Shown: piece after piece, positions 8,546-19,000 of the stretch
How the letters are laid out: each line of letters begins with the position of its first letter
Position numbering within the stretch: position 1 is the stretch's first letter
Assembly: GCF_014873495.1 (NCBI RefSeq)
Contig: NZ_JADBGF010000001.1
Coordinates: 6,820,001 to 6,884,000 of the forward strand
DNA from: Streptomyces stelliscabiei
GTDB lineage: Bacteria > Actinomycetota > Actinomycetes > Streptomycetales > Streptomycetaceae
Reading direction: 5' to 3'
Length of the DNA stretch: 64,000 bases
Made by a program: the position numbers and the translations under genes
The notes under the pieces: generated by a model
Seen by the model: only the letters and a program-made list of their open reading frames with translations
Told to the model about the DNA's origin: nothing
Database searches by the model: none

Positions 8546-8878
8546 CCAGTGGGCGCCATGTCCGACGCCGCCGGGTTCGGCATTCAGGTGCCCGCCCATC
8601 TGCCCTGGTCCGCTACGGTGACTCGCATCTGGTCAGGCAGTGCGCGCCATAGCTGACCAGCGTCGACGCCGACGCCGACGGGATTGGCTGGCGACCGCCC
8701 AGCTGCTGCTAGAGCGAATCGAGTCACGGTGAGGGCGCGCAGGCTCCGGCCTTGGGAGACGTCGTCAGCCACACCTGCGGCCATTCCCACCTCGTCTTCC
8801 TGGAGGAGTTCGACAGCCGCCGGCACTGGCGGCCGTCGAGCAGATGCTGCGGGGCGGGGTTGTAGACGCCTCATCACT
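8546..8878. other. Gap between toxin remnant and txtD, nothing recognised
   Basis: About 330 bp downstream of txtD (minus strand) and after the PIN remnant. No gene, IS end or strong hairpin was identified. Confidence 0.4.
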
Positions 8879-10081
8879 TCACTGGTGGGGGTAGAAGTTG
8901 GGGCGCTGGTCGACGTTGTCGTAGTAACGGTGGAACACGGGGGTGATGCCGCCGGAGAGCGGGGGGACGATCCAGCTCCAGTCTGCGGATACGGTGCGGC
9001 CCTGGCGTTCCTCCTTGGCCAGGTGGGCGAGGAAGCGCCGGGACTCCTCGTGGTGGTCGCTGATCCGGACACCTGCGGCCTCGAAGGAGTGCAGGACGGC
9101 GACGTTGAGCTCGACCAGGGCGCGGTCGCGCCACAGGGTTGACTCGCTGGTGGTGTCCAGCTGGAGGCAGGCGGCGACGGCGGGGAGCATGTTGTAGCGG
9201 TCCTCGTCGACGAGGTTGCGGGCGCCGATCTCCGTGCCCATGTACCAGCCGTTGAACGGGGCGAGCGGGTAGTCCATCCCGCCGATGCGTAGGCGCATGT
9301 TGGAGATGACGGGTACGGCGTGCCAGCGCAGGCCCAGTTCGGCCAGGCGTGGGACGTCGGGGTGGGTGATAGGGACCTCCAAGACCAGCTCCCGCGGCAG
9401 CTCGAAGAACCGGGGTTTGTCGTCGGGGGTGTCGATGACCAGGGGCAGGACGTCGAACGGCCCTTGGGGGCAGCCCTGCCAGCCGAGGCGGAGGATGGCC
9501 TCGGTGAGGTCGGCGGTGCGCGGGTCACCGAGCACGGTGCCGTCGTCGCGGCGGTAGCCGGCGTACCGGATGAGCTGCTCGTTCCACACCTGCGGGCCGG
9601 GCCGGCCGGGGGAGTCCGGGGCGAAGACCGAAATCACCGGCCTGATGCGCCCGCCGTTGGTCGCCTGGCGCAGGTGCGTGCACAAGTGCCGGTGGATCTC
9701 ATCGGGGGCTGTGGCGTCCCGGCGGTCCAGGACGCGCAGGCTGTTCCAGTACAGGCGGCCGATGCAGCGACTGGAGTTGCGCCACGCGACGCGGGCACCG
9801 TACACGAGCTCGGCGGTGGTGTGCCGGTAGGTGCCCGTGGCGTCGATGGCGGCGCGGACCTGCTCCAGGCGCCGGGCGAGCGGGACGGGCTGATCGGACT
9901 GCTCCGCGTGGAACTGGCGCAGGAACTCCTCAGCCTCATTTGGATCGGCGACGCCGCAGGACTGCGGCGTCGCCGGTTCCGCCGACGGGACCGGGCCAAG
10001 GGACGAATCGGGCCCCAGTGCCGGGCACGCTGTCGGGGACGGGGCGGGCAAGGAAGGGCCCAGAGCGACTTCGGAGGTCAC
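8879..10081 (-). CDS. txtD: Bacterial nitric oxide synthase TxtD
   Basis: TxtD oxidises L-arginine to citrulline and NO, which feeds nitration of tryptophan by TxtE. This 400-aa protein is an oxygenase-only NOS, without the reductase domain of animal enzymes. The haem ligand is Cys106 in RNSSRCIGR. The arginine-binding Glu284 lies in NGWYMGTEIGARNL, and the aromatic substrate and pterin region FHRYY lies near the end. The first 45 residues are an Ala/Pro-rich extension. The GTG start at 10081 follows GAGGAA by 4 nt. It begins 33 bp after the txtE stop, so the two form an operon transcribed leftward. An external reductase must supply electrons. Confidence 0.95.
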   Translation of the reverse strand: MTSEVALGPSLPAPSPTACPALGPDSSLGPVPSAEPATPQSCGVADPNEAEEFLRQFHAEQSDQPVPLARRLEQVRAAIDATGTYRHTTAELVYGARVAWRNSSRCIGRLYWNSLRVLDRRDATAPDEIHRHLCTHLRQATNGGRIRPVISVFAPDSPGRPGPQVWNEQLIRYAGYRRDDGTVLGDPRTADLTEAILRLGWQGCPQGPFDVLPLVIDTPDDKPRFFELPRELVLEVPITHPDVPRLAELGLRWHAVPVISNMRLRIGGMDYPLAPFNGWYMGTEIGARNLVDEDRYNMLPAVAACLQLDTTSESTLWRDRALVELNVAVLHSFEAAGVRISDHHEESRRFLAHLAKEERQGRTVSADWSWIVPPLSGGITPVFHRYYDNVDQRPNFYPHQ

Positions 10082-10114
10082 GATTCCTCGCAGGGGAGTA
10101 GAGCGCTGACCTCG

Positions 10115-11335
10115 TCAGCGGAGGCTGAGCGGCAGGGAGCGAAGGGAGCGGAATTCGAGGTTCTCGTTCCAGATCGGCTCGCCCGCCGTCCGGATGCCCG
10201 GGAAGCGGTTCAGCAGGGCGACGTAGAACCACTTCAGCTGCAGGGAGATGAGCTGCGCGGCGAGACAGGCGTGCACCCCTTGGCCGAACGACAGGTGCCG
10301 AGCGCTGTTGGGACGGTCGAGGTCGAAGTCGTTCGGTCGCTCGAACATGTTGGCGTCCCGGTTGGCCGAGCCCAGGAACAGGGCGAGAGTCTGCCCGGCC
10401 TCGATCCGTACGCCGCCCATCTCGACGTCCTTGGCCGCGACGCGCCAGGTGAACTGGTTCGAGGCGTTGTAGCGGAGGACCTCGTTCGCCGTGTTGTCCA
10501 CGCACGCCTGGTCCGCCAGGAAGCGTTCGACCTGCCGCGGGTTGCGGGCGAACGCGAGCGTGCCGCTGCTGAGAGAGCCCGGCGTCGTGGGCGCGAACAA
10601 CGCGATGAACACCAGCGCCAGCTGGTGCACGGTCTGTTCCGGCGTGGTCTCGGTCAGGCCGTCCTGGGCGGCTGCCAGGCGGGCGATGACGGTGTCCGGC
10701 AGGACCTTGCCCCGCATGCCCTGGAGGAGTTCGGAGGCGTACGTGTGCAGGTCGGTGAGCTTTTCCAGGATTATCTCCTGCGTCACCGGCTGATCCTTCG
10801 GACCGGAGTGGTACGTCATGATCGTATTCACGCGCGGGATGAGGAATCCGAGGTCCTCCTCGGGGACCCCGAAGGCGTGCACGGCGGAGCGTACGGGGAG
10901 TTCGGCAGCCAGGGCGGGGACGGCGTCGATCTCGGTGGCACCGGCCGGGATGGAAGCGACCAGGTCGTGCGCGACCTTCTGGAGGACTTGGTCGTAGTGC
11001 TGGTGCGCGGCACGGGTGAAGCCTGCGCGGACGGACCGGCGTAGCGCGTCGTGGAGCGGCGGGTCCGTGTACATCACCACGTTCTTGGTCCAGCGGTGGA
11101 AGATGTTGTCCGGCGGCAGCGGCTGTCCGGGGAACTTCGCGGCCAGCACTTCCGTCCCCCGGTCGGCGGTGAGCCGGGGATCCTTCAGCCCGGCGGCGCA
11201 GTCGGCGTACGTCAAGACCGCCCAGGCGTTCAGGCGCTCGACCCAGTGGACGGGGCGGCGCTGGGCCAGGTCGGCGTAGACAGGGTAGGGGTCGGGCACG
11301 ATGGACGGGTCGGCGAGCGGCGAGGGGACGGTCAC
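10115..11335 (-). CDS. txtE: Cytochrome P450 TxtE, L-tryptophan 4-nitrating enzyme
   Basis: TxtE uses NO from TxtD and O2 to convert L-tryptophan to 4-nitro-L-tryptophan, a rare direct nitration. The 406-aa sequence has the haem-thiolate Cys357 in SFGQGVHACLA and the ExxR helix motif (NEVLRYN, with its Glu and Arg). His176 lies in the F/G-loop segment TYHSG known to matter for regioselectivity. The oxygen-binding I helix reads FAPTTPGS near Thr250. The usual acid-alcohol pair is absent, as expected for an enzyme that does not protonate a peroxo complex. Start GTG 11335 follows AAGGAAG. It is first gene of the leftward txtE-txtD operon. Confidence 0.97.
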   Translation of the reverse strand: MTVPSPLADPSIVPDPYPVYADLAQRRPVHWVERLNAWAVLTYADCAAGLKDPRLTADRGTEVLAAKFPGQPLPPDNIFHRWTKNVVMYTDPPLHDALRRSVRAGFTRAAHQHYDQVLQKVAHDLVASIPAGATEIDAVPALAAELPVRSAVHAFGVPEEDLGFLIPRVNTIMTYHSGPKDQPVTQEIILEKLTDLHTYASELLQGMRGKVLPDTVIARLAAAQDGLTETTPEQTVHQLALVFIALFAPTTPGSLSSGTLAFARNPRQVERFLADQACVDNTANEVLRYNASNQFTWRVAAKDVEMGGVRIEAGQTLALFLGSANRDANMFERPNDFDLDRPNSARHLSFGQGVHACLAAQLISLQLKWFYVALLNRFPGIRTAGEPIWNENLEFRSLRSLPLSLR

Positions 11336-11898
11336 AGGGGCTTCCTTGGGGTAGTCGAAAAGGGATGCGGAGCCGGGGATCGCGGCAGGAATTCCGGGAT
11401 GGGAGGCGAGCCCTCGATCCCGTGGTTGTCAGTCGCGGCGCATACGTGTTGACAGGGCGGGCGGCGCGGCATCGCCGGGCGGGATCTCCGGCGACGGGGC
11501 GAGCCCGGCCACGGAGCGGAGGAATCCTGTGGCGAGCGGCGGTGATTCGCAGGTGCCGTTCGGCGCGGAGATCGGCTTCTCCGACGAGGACCTGAGCTAC
11601 TGCGTGCGAGCAACGGGGCTGCTGGATCAAGAAGCGGCCCACAGGAGAACCACGCTCACATGTGTTGCCTGTCCTGGTGACGGAGGCGCCGTGGCACCGG
11701 AATTCCTCTCTCTTGAAGATCGTGCGCCGGCACACCTTCATCATGGATAGGCATCCCCGACGAAATCTTGTCGATCGGTGACTGATCCTTAGCTGTTGGA
11801 TGCCAGTTCCGCTATGCACCTTTCGATACCTTCGCGGACAGGGGACCTGCGCATGGCGCGAGGTGCCGACGAAAGCTGCCGCACCACGAGGCGCCTTG
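11336..11898. other. Upstream region of txtE
   Basis: No gene is supported. The region must contain the promoter for the leftward txtE-txtD operon. No CebR-type 14-bp box was seen here. The right part borders the IS630 remnant, so it is probably patchwork DNA. Confidence 0.4.
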
Positions 11899-12300
11899 TC
11901 ATATCCCGGTAAAGCCGGGAGGGAATTGGAGGTTTTCCCTCGTCCTGACAGCGACTGAGCTTGTGAGGTCGTTGGCGTGAGGGACGGACCGGTTCCGGCG
12001 AGGCATCCGTCGATGAGTGGGAAACATACCGGATTTCCTCATTCCGTTTCGATGGTCCGGCTGAGGTGCTCGGAGAGTGGTGAAAGCGGTGCGGGACCGC
12101 AGCGGCGACCAGAAGCCTTCCGCCGGGTTGAGGCCGGGTGCGTAGGAGACCAGCCGGTAGCGGGTCGGCCAGTCCTGCCGGGCGATGAACTGCCGCATTC
12201 CATAAGCGAGATGAACGTTCAGGATGCCCCGATGTTGCGGCAGGCGGCAGAAGACGAGGCGGCGAGGAAGGTGGCGGTTGCATCTGACCGTATATCTCAC
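11899..12300 (-). pseudogene. IS630-family transposase remnant
   Basis: The minus-strand frame retains the C-terminal part of a DDE transposase: LNVHLAYGMRQFIARQDW, then RLVSYAPGLNPAEGFWSPL. This corresponds to the family pattern in which a DxNxH segment is followed by YAPxLNPxEGxWSxL. The second catalytic Asp region reads GILNVH, where WDNLNVH is usual, so the Asp is gone. PGLNP replaces the usual PDLNP. The N-terminal half is not readable, and the fragment ends in unrelated residues. It is a decayed scar between txtE and txtR. Confidence 0.65.
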
Positions 12301-12654
12301 GGGTGACGTAGCGTCTGAGACGCCGGATGTCGATGGACCGGCTCAGCCTGGGAACACGCAAGCCGCAGTCCGGCCGCACTTTCCCCGGCCGACCCGCAGA
12401 CCGGGCTCTCCTGGGTCGAGTTGGTCCGTGCCGTCGTGGCTCGTTCCGCCCTTCTGCCCGGCCCGCCGCCGGGGAAGTCGCCGCTGGTCGCCCTGCACAG
12501 GCCGGCGGTCGCGGACGAGGTGTTCCGGACGCGACCGCCGGAACCTTCCGGCCTGAGACCTGGCACCGAAGGCACTCACCGTGTGTATCCGGCCGGGCCA
12601 GGCCCTCCGGCTCCGCCGAACCGGCCCACCTGGTAGGCGCCGGCCGGCTGCCGG

Positions 12655-12846
12655 GTGATGACCAAGGGATCGCCGTGGAGGACCTGTCGGTGGCGGGACT
12701 GGCCCGCACGAAGCTGACCAAGTCCGTGCACGACGCCGGGTGGCCATCGTTCCTCAGCATGCTGGAGTACAAAGCGGAACGGTACGGCCGCACCCTGGTC
12801 AGGATCGGCCGGTTCACACCGACCTCCCAGACCTGCTCCAGGCCGC
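12655..12846 (+). pseudogene. TnpB (IS200/IS605-type) fragment
   Basis: About 60 residues on the plus strand match the middle of TnpB nuclease proteins: IAVEDLSVAGLARTKLTKSV, then HDAGWPSFLSMLEYKAERYG and a TSQTCS motif that normally begins the zinc ribbon. The Glu in VEDL is a RuvC catalytic position. The N-terminus and everything after the first zinc-ribbon cysteine are missing, so it is inactive. With the IS630 scar it shows repeated transposon insertion between txtE and txtR. Confidence 0.7.
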
Positions 12847-13497
12847 GAGGGAGTTGCCGTAGCAGTCGAGATGCGGATCCATGGGGATCCCCTGACCGAG
12901 TCGCAGTTACGCCCTACTGACCGCGCAGCCCCGCAACGTGGGACACCGAAGGCTGTGTGATGTGGCGGGAGTTCGCGACCGGCCCGCAGGCGGTCGGCAG
13001 TGCATGAGCTGCATGACGGCTGTGCCCAGGGCCATCGATCCGTGCCGCCTAGCCCCGGGCCGCGTAGTGGCACAGCAACGATCGAGAAGGCGGGAACCCT
13101 CCGGCTTCAGCCCGAGGTGCAAGTCACATCACCTGGCCAGGAGTGCTCGTAAGTTGCGTGCGTGCCGGTGGAGGCGTCCACGGTGTCCGATGCTTCGCGC
13201 AGTGCGGGCACGTCCCGGGTGGGCGACCGAAGAGCGCACGCGAGGAGGTGCGGCGTCGGCACTCCGGTGACCAGGACGCTCCCCTTCGGCCCGGTGGAGT
13301 GACCGAGGTGTGTCGTGTGGTGGCGTCTGAGCTGCATGGTGCGGGGGCAGGCCTCCCGTGCCGGGACCGTGCTGACTCGGCTCGTCCACGACCACGTTTC
13401 GGGGCCCTGGTCCTTTCTCGGGCCGGGGTGGCGCCGGGAACCCCGTGCCGAACCTTGGGCGACACGTCGTCCCTGCCGCCGTCATGCCCTCGCCGTT
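12847..13497. other. 650-bp gap between TnpB scar and txtR
   Basis: No gene is supported. The frames here are Arg/Pro/Gly-rich without family resemblance. It is probably transposon debris and the txtR 3' region. Confidence 0.4.
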
Positions 13498-14448
13498 TCA
13501 GGTGAAACAGTGCTGCTTCCGGTAATCGCGGGGCGACATTCCGTAGGCGCAGCGGAAGTGTCTGCTCAGCATCGCGGCATCCAGCATCCCCCAGTCCGCC
13601 GCCAGCTCATTGATCTTCCGGTGCCCCAGGCTCGGATCCCTCAGATCGCATGCGAAACGCTCCAGGCGACGGCGTTTGACATAGCTCATAACGCTTTCCC
13701 CGATCGGTCCGAAAACTCGATGTAACTGACGCACCGATATGTTGTGTTCGGCCGCGAGGGTCGCCGGGCTGATCTCGGGGTCGGCCAACTGCCGGTCGAT
13801 CGACTCCTGAACCGCGATCAGAAGTGGATCGCATCCCCCAGAGTAATGCTTTCCGAGCTCGGCATATGCGATTCGCGTCGCGGAGATCGCCAGGATGCGC
13901 ACGACCTCCTCCATATACGAGGACAGAATCCCATCGGTTTTCATCATCTCCACAGCCAGGGTATTCAAGAACGAAAAAAGAAATCCGGATCCGGGACCCT
14001 TGGCAGCATCCGTCACGATAAAAGTCCCCCGAGGCGACACCGGGAGTCCATCCTTCGCTTCGTCGGCGAAACGCAGTACGAGGAGTCGCGAAGCAACGGG
14101 CACATTCATCGAAAAGGGAACGTCGCCGTCCGTCATGACCAGCGTCCCCGCGTCGATCTCCGTACCATTTCCGGTACCAGCGATGAACGCCATTCCTGAC
14201 AGTACGCATATGACTGTTCTCTGCGGCGTCAAGGCCGCCTCCGAGTTGATTGCCTCGAACTCGATGACGGCTGGACCGGAATCTATGATCGTCACCTTGA
14301 CCCCGCCGGCCTTGAAAGACTTTATCTGCATGCTTGAGCTCGACAAAAGGCAGTACCTTGCGCTCGGCGCGTCGGCCGGAAATCGAGTGAAGCAAGATGC
14401 TTCCCCCTTCTCGGCTCCGAGCGCGACAAACAGTTCAGAACAGGCCAC
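13498..14448 (-). CDS. txtR: AraC/XylS-family activator TxtR of thaxtomin synthesis
   Basis: TxtR is the cluster-situated activator of txt genes and is described as responding to cello-oligosaccharides. The 316-aa frame has an AraC-binding-like N-terminal region (40-190) and a C-terminal double helix-turn-helix (215-316). Helix 1 reads SPATLAAEHNISVRQLHRVF. The second half ends RHFRCAYGMSPRDYRKQ, the AraC signature. Start GTG 14448 follows GGAGG by 8 nt; an internal ATG in the same frame (start of MQIKSFKAGG) is an alternative. It is divergent from txtA, with a 1.57-kb intergenic region holding a CebR-type box and, 52-63 nt upstream of its start, a perfect palindrome. Confidence 0.92.
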   Translation of the reverse strand: MACSELFVALGAEKGEASCFTRFPADAPSARYCLLSSSSMQIKSFKAGGVKVTIIDSGPAVIEFEAINSEAALTPQRTVICVLSGMAFIAGTGNGTEIDAGTLVMTDGDVPFSMNVPVASRLLVLRFADEAKDGLPVSPRGTFIVTDAAKGPGSGFLFSFLNTLAVEMMKTDGILSSYMEEVVRILAISATRIAYAELGKHYSGGCDPLLIAVQESIDRQLADPEISPATLAAEHNISVRQLHRVFGPIGESVMSYVKRRRLERFACDLRDPSLGHRKINELAADWGMLDAAMLSRHFRCAYGMSPRDYRKQHCFT

Positions 14449-14499
14449 GGCGAGATCCTCCGCAAGGAACGAACCCAGTCGTTCACCCGCTTAGTTTGA

Positions 14500-14511
14500 T
14501 TGAAATTTCAA
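14500..14511. promoter_or_regulatory. Perfect 12-bp AT-rich palindrome upstream of txtR
   Basis: TTGAAATTTCAA lies 52 nt before the txtR start in an unusually AT-rich patch. It may be an operator or part of the txtR promoter. The binding protein is unknown. Confidence 0.4.
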
Positions 14512-15118
14512 CTACCAGGTCAATCGGGTCTGGCGTCGGAGGCGGGAGAACCCTGGTCACAACCCGCGGGTGCGATCGATGCTCCTCGCGCGCCGCAGAC
14601 GGGTCAGGTGTGCTGACATTCCGCTGCGGACGTCTCCATCGTGGGTGCGTGGACCCTCGGATCCACGTTGGGTGACTTGCTCACCCGCTGCGTCGACCGA
14701 GGGGAGGTGTGATCTGGCAGGCCTGTGGCCAGCCGTCTCCGCCGGCTGGCGTCAGGCAGTCACCCGGGTCACTCCATCGCACCGCATAAACGCTCCTGCG
14801 CCGGAGTCCGTGGCGACGCCCGAGCGAGCCTCGCTCGCACGGCATGCCGCCGCCCGGGCCAGGGTGGCCGTAACGGTCGCGCCCCGTTTCTCCATGCCGT
14901 GGCCAGCGCCTCCGGAAACAGTGCGGAGAGAGAAACTCCGTCGCCGCGATCGGGTTTCCAGGTCTGTCCGAGGCCAATTTGTCCATCAGGTTTTCCTCAC
15001 TCATCACGAGGCCACGAACGGCCGTAAGGGGAAGGGGCCGTGCGCGTCTTCGCTTACTGAGTCCGTGCGAGTCCGTCACTGCTCATCAGGAGGTGCTGCG
15101 CTGTACAAGAGAGCGCTG

Positions 15119-15132
15119 TGGGAGCGCTCCCG
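15119..15132. promoter_or_regulatory. CebR-type operator upstream of txtA
   Basis: TGGGAGCGCTCCCG matches the 14-bp palindrome TGGGAGCGCTCCCA bound by the LacI-family cellobiose repressor CebR, with one mismatch at the last base. It lies about 890 bp before the txtA start. CebR released by cello-oligosaccharides would relieve repression, linking toxin synthesis to plant cell-wall sugars. cebR itself is not in the window. Confidence 0.85.
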
Positions 15133-16017
15133 CTTATTGACAGTGCCCTGCGGGTGGCAGTCCAGTCAAGTACCTACTGATTGACCGGAGTTGTGTGTTG
15201 GCTCCTGAGGGTGCGCACACAGGAGCATTGTCTTGGCGGGCGGTGCGCAAGCCACCTGCGGGATTGTCGGCGCAGCCGTACGTGCGTTCATCGAACTCGC
15301 CCGTTGGGTTTACCTCACCAGCTACCCGCTCAACTGCACTCACTCGCTACGCCGGGGTGGTTGACTGAGGCGACGGCCCGCCGGACGGACGGAGTCGTCG
15401 AGCGCGAGCGCTGCCGACGCGGGAAGTCACAGGCAGCTCCCTGCGCTTTCCTCCGGTCGCGGAAGTCTGGTCTTCCTGTGTCGAATTTGTTTGTCGAAAT
15501 TTTGCGAGGTGGCGGGGGCTGCAGGACCCCGGGCGCGGATCACCACCTCACCGTTGCCCGACCCCGCTGGATCGTCGGCACGTGGCCTCCTCGCAGTAGC
15601 TCCCGCTGCAAACGGAAGCCTGGCGTCCAGAGGCAACGACGCGGTCACTGACCGACAAGACTGCGCCGCGGAAACAACCCCATGATGCTTATGTTCCAAC
15701 GTGCGAGAACCATTCACAGGGGGATTCCCGGTGCTACGACACCTGCTTCATCGGGACGGACAACACATTCTGAGAACGGTTCTCCTGCAACCGCTTCTCG
15801 ATCCGGCGGCCCGTCGGCCGCACGCGGTGGCTCGGGTTCTCGTAGGAGAAGCCGGCACCCGTACCCCGTGGCCCCCCGAACCGTCGTCGCTCACCACTCC
15901 TGGCGCCACTCGGCCCCACGTAGGCCCGACGTCTTTCCCCTCCCCTGCTTCCGCTTTCCATGCCATCGGCTTGAGCACGCCCACGGGCGGCTCGACGACA
16001 GAGAGGAACGGATACCT

Positions 16018-19000
16018 GTGTCGCACCTGACCGGTGAAGATCTCCCGGAGGGAGCGCTCGCCACGACGTGGCCGAGTCTCCTCGAAGCGCGGGTGGCCGA
16101 CACACCTGACGCCATCGCGCTCGTCGCCGGGGACACGGCGCTCACGTACGCGCAGTTCAATGCCCGTGCGAACCGGCTCGCCCGGTGGCTGAAGTACCTC
16201 GGCGCCGGGCCGGAGCGGTCGGTCGGGCTGGTGCTGGGCAGGTCCGCGGACTTCTTCCTGTGCGCGACGGCCGTGCTCAAGTGCGGGGCCGCGTACCTGC
16301 CGCTGGATCCGAACTACCCCGTGGAGCGACTGTCCTTCATGGCCCGGGACGCAGCACCCGTGGTGCTGGTGACGACGTCGGACGTCCGGGGCGACCTTCT
16401 GGGCCAGCTGCCCACCGGCAGCCTCGTGGTTCTGGACGACGAGGCCACCGAAGACGTACTGCGCCGTCTGCCGGACCACGACATGGAGGACGGGGAACGT
16501 TTGGAGCCACTGCGCCCCGCGAGTCCCGCCTACATCATCTACACCTCCGGCTCCACGGGGATCCCCAAGGGAGTCGTCGTCACCCACCAAGGCGTCGCGA
16601 GCCTGATCGCGACCCAGCGTCGTCGCCTCGCCGTCACCGGCGCCTCACGCGTGCTCGCCTTCTCGTCCCCGAGTTTCGACGCCAGTTTCTGGGAGATGTC
16701 GATGGCGCTGCTGGCCGGGGCCGCGCTCGTGGTCGGCAGGCCGGGGCGGCTGCTGCCCGACGCCGAACTGGCCGCGTTGATCGCGGACCACGGAGTCACT
16801 CATGTCACTCTCCCGCCCTCGGTCGCGGGTGCGCTGGGCCCCGACATGCTGCCTCCGAGCGTGACGCTGGTCGTCGCGGGCGAAGCGTGCCCGGCGGCTC
16901 TCGTGCAGCGCTGGCGCCCGCACCGGACGATGGTGAACGCCTACGGCCCGACGGAGTCCACCGTCTGTGCCACCATGAGCGATCCGCTGGCCGACGACGT
17001 GGCGCCGCCGGTCGGCCGGGCGGTGGACGGCACCCGGATCCATGTCCTCGACGACCGCCTCGCACCGGTTGTGCCGGGAGCGGTCGGCGAGATCTACATC
17101 GCGGGGCACAGCCTGGCACGCGGGTACCTCGAGCGGCCGGGTCTGACCGCGCAGCGGTTCGTGGCGGACCCCTTCGGCCCGGCCGGCAGCCGTATGTACC
17201 GCAGCGGTGACCTCGGCCGCTGGACCCGTTCAGGAGACCTGGAGTTCGTCGGCAGGGCGGACGACCAGGTCAAGGTACGCGGCTTCCGTATCGAGCCGGG
17301 CGAGATCGAATCCGTCATCGCCGGGTGCCGCGGGGTCCGGCAGGCCGCCGTCGTCCTGCGTGAGGACCGGCCCGGAGAGCCATACCTCGCCGCCTACGTC
17401 ATACCCGAGAACGCGGCCGCCGACGAGGCGGCCGGCGAGGAACCGGACGGTCAACTCGATGCCTGGCGACGGCTCTACGACGATCTGTACGGCCGAGCCG
17501 ACACCGCCGACTTCGGCGAGGACTTCTCCGGCTGGGTGAGCAGTTATGGCGGGCGGCCGATCGAGGGGATGCGCGAATGGCGTGAGCAGACCGTGCGGCA
17601 GATCCGCGAACTGGCTCCGCGCCGCGTACTGGAGATCGGCTGCGGTTCCGGTCTGCTGCTCTCGCAGCTGGCGGGTGACTGCGAAAGCTACTGGGGCACC
17701 GACATCTCCGGGGCCCTGATCGAGCGGCTGCGCGGGCAGGTCGCCGAGCGCCCCGGCCTCGCGGACCGGGTCGTCCTGCAACAGCTCTCCGCCCATGAGC
17801 TGGGGAGTCTGCCCAGCGGCGGCTTCGACACCGTCGTGCTCAACTCCGTGATCCAGTACTTTCCCTCAGGCGATTACCTGTTCGACATACTGCGCGAGGT
17901 GTCCCGGCTCCTGGTACCCGGGGGCGCGGTGTTCCTCGGCGACGTCCGTAACCTTCGTCTGCTGCGCACCTTCCACGCCGGGGGGCTGCTGGCGGCGGCC
18001 ACGCACACCGACACTCCGCAGACGGTCTGCGCGGCGATCGACCGGGCCATGGCGCAGGAGAAGGAACTGCTCGTGGACCCGGAGTTCTTCACGACGGCCG
18101 TCGGCGCGCTGCCCGGTATGACGCTGGAGTCGTGCACGCTCAAACGGGGCGGGTACGACAACGAACTCAGCCGCTATCGCTACGAGGTGGTGCTGCGCAA
18201 GCATGCCGGGCCTGCCGATGACACCGGGCCCACGGACGACGCGGGGCCGGTCGTGCGACTGCGGTGGGACGGCGAGATGGCGAGCCTGGCCGACGTCGCC
18301 GATCGGCTGCGTCGTGGGAAACCGGAGCGGTTGTGCGTCACCGGGATCCCCAACGGCCGGGTGGCCGGCGAGCATGCCGCGACACTCGCGCTGTTCGACC
18401 GGCGCCCCCTGCACGAGGTGCTGTCCCTGGGGCAGGCTCCGGCGGGCGTGGCACCGGAGGACCTGCGCCGGCTGGGCGCGGAACTGGGCTACCGGGTCGA
18501 CTGCACCTGGTCGTCCGAGGACGACGCCCTGATCGACGCTTCCTTCACACGCGCCGGAGCGCTCGTGCCGCGTCCCGCCCCCCGGACCGACGCGGAGCCG
18601 GACGGTTTCTCCCCGGCCCGGTTCACCAACAGGCCGGCGTTCGCCCGTCCCGACTCCCAGACGATGGCCTCTCTTCCCGGGCAGGTCGCGGCGAAGCTGC
18701 CGGCCTTCATGGTCCCGGAGGTCTTCGTCCCGCTCGACAGGCTGCCGGTCACGGTGAACGGAAAGCTCGACCGCGGCGCCCTGCCCCGGCCGCGGCGCGC
18801 CGCCCATGCCTCGGGACGTCCGCCCAGGACCGCCCGCGAGGAGGTACTGGCGGCGATCTTCGCCGACGTACTCGCGACAGCCGACGTCACAGCCGACAGC
18901 GACTTCTTCGCCGTCGGCGGCAACTCCCTGCTGGCCACCCGACTCGCCGCCGAGGTCCGGCGGCGCCTGAACACCGAGATGCCGCTGTCGTGGCTGTTCG

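Larger units (their letters stand above)
14449..16017. promoter_or_regulatory. Long divergent control region between txtR and txtA
   Basis: 1.57 kb without a supported gene. It must hold the promoters for txtR (leftward) and txtA (rightward). It contains the palindrome at 14500-14511 and the CebR-type box at 15119-15132. An open frame continues 5' of the chosen txtA start as far as 15682, but its product is Arg/Pro-rich and has no NRPS homology. Confidence 0.6.

Noticed and set aside
15682..16017. Upstream extension of txtA
   Set aside because: The extra 112 residues are Arg/Pro/Ser-rich and unlike any NRPS N-terminus; the GTG at 16018 has its own SD.
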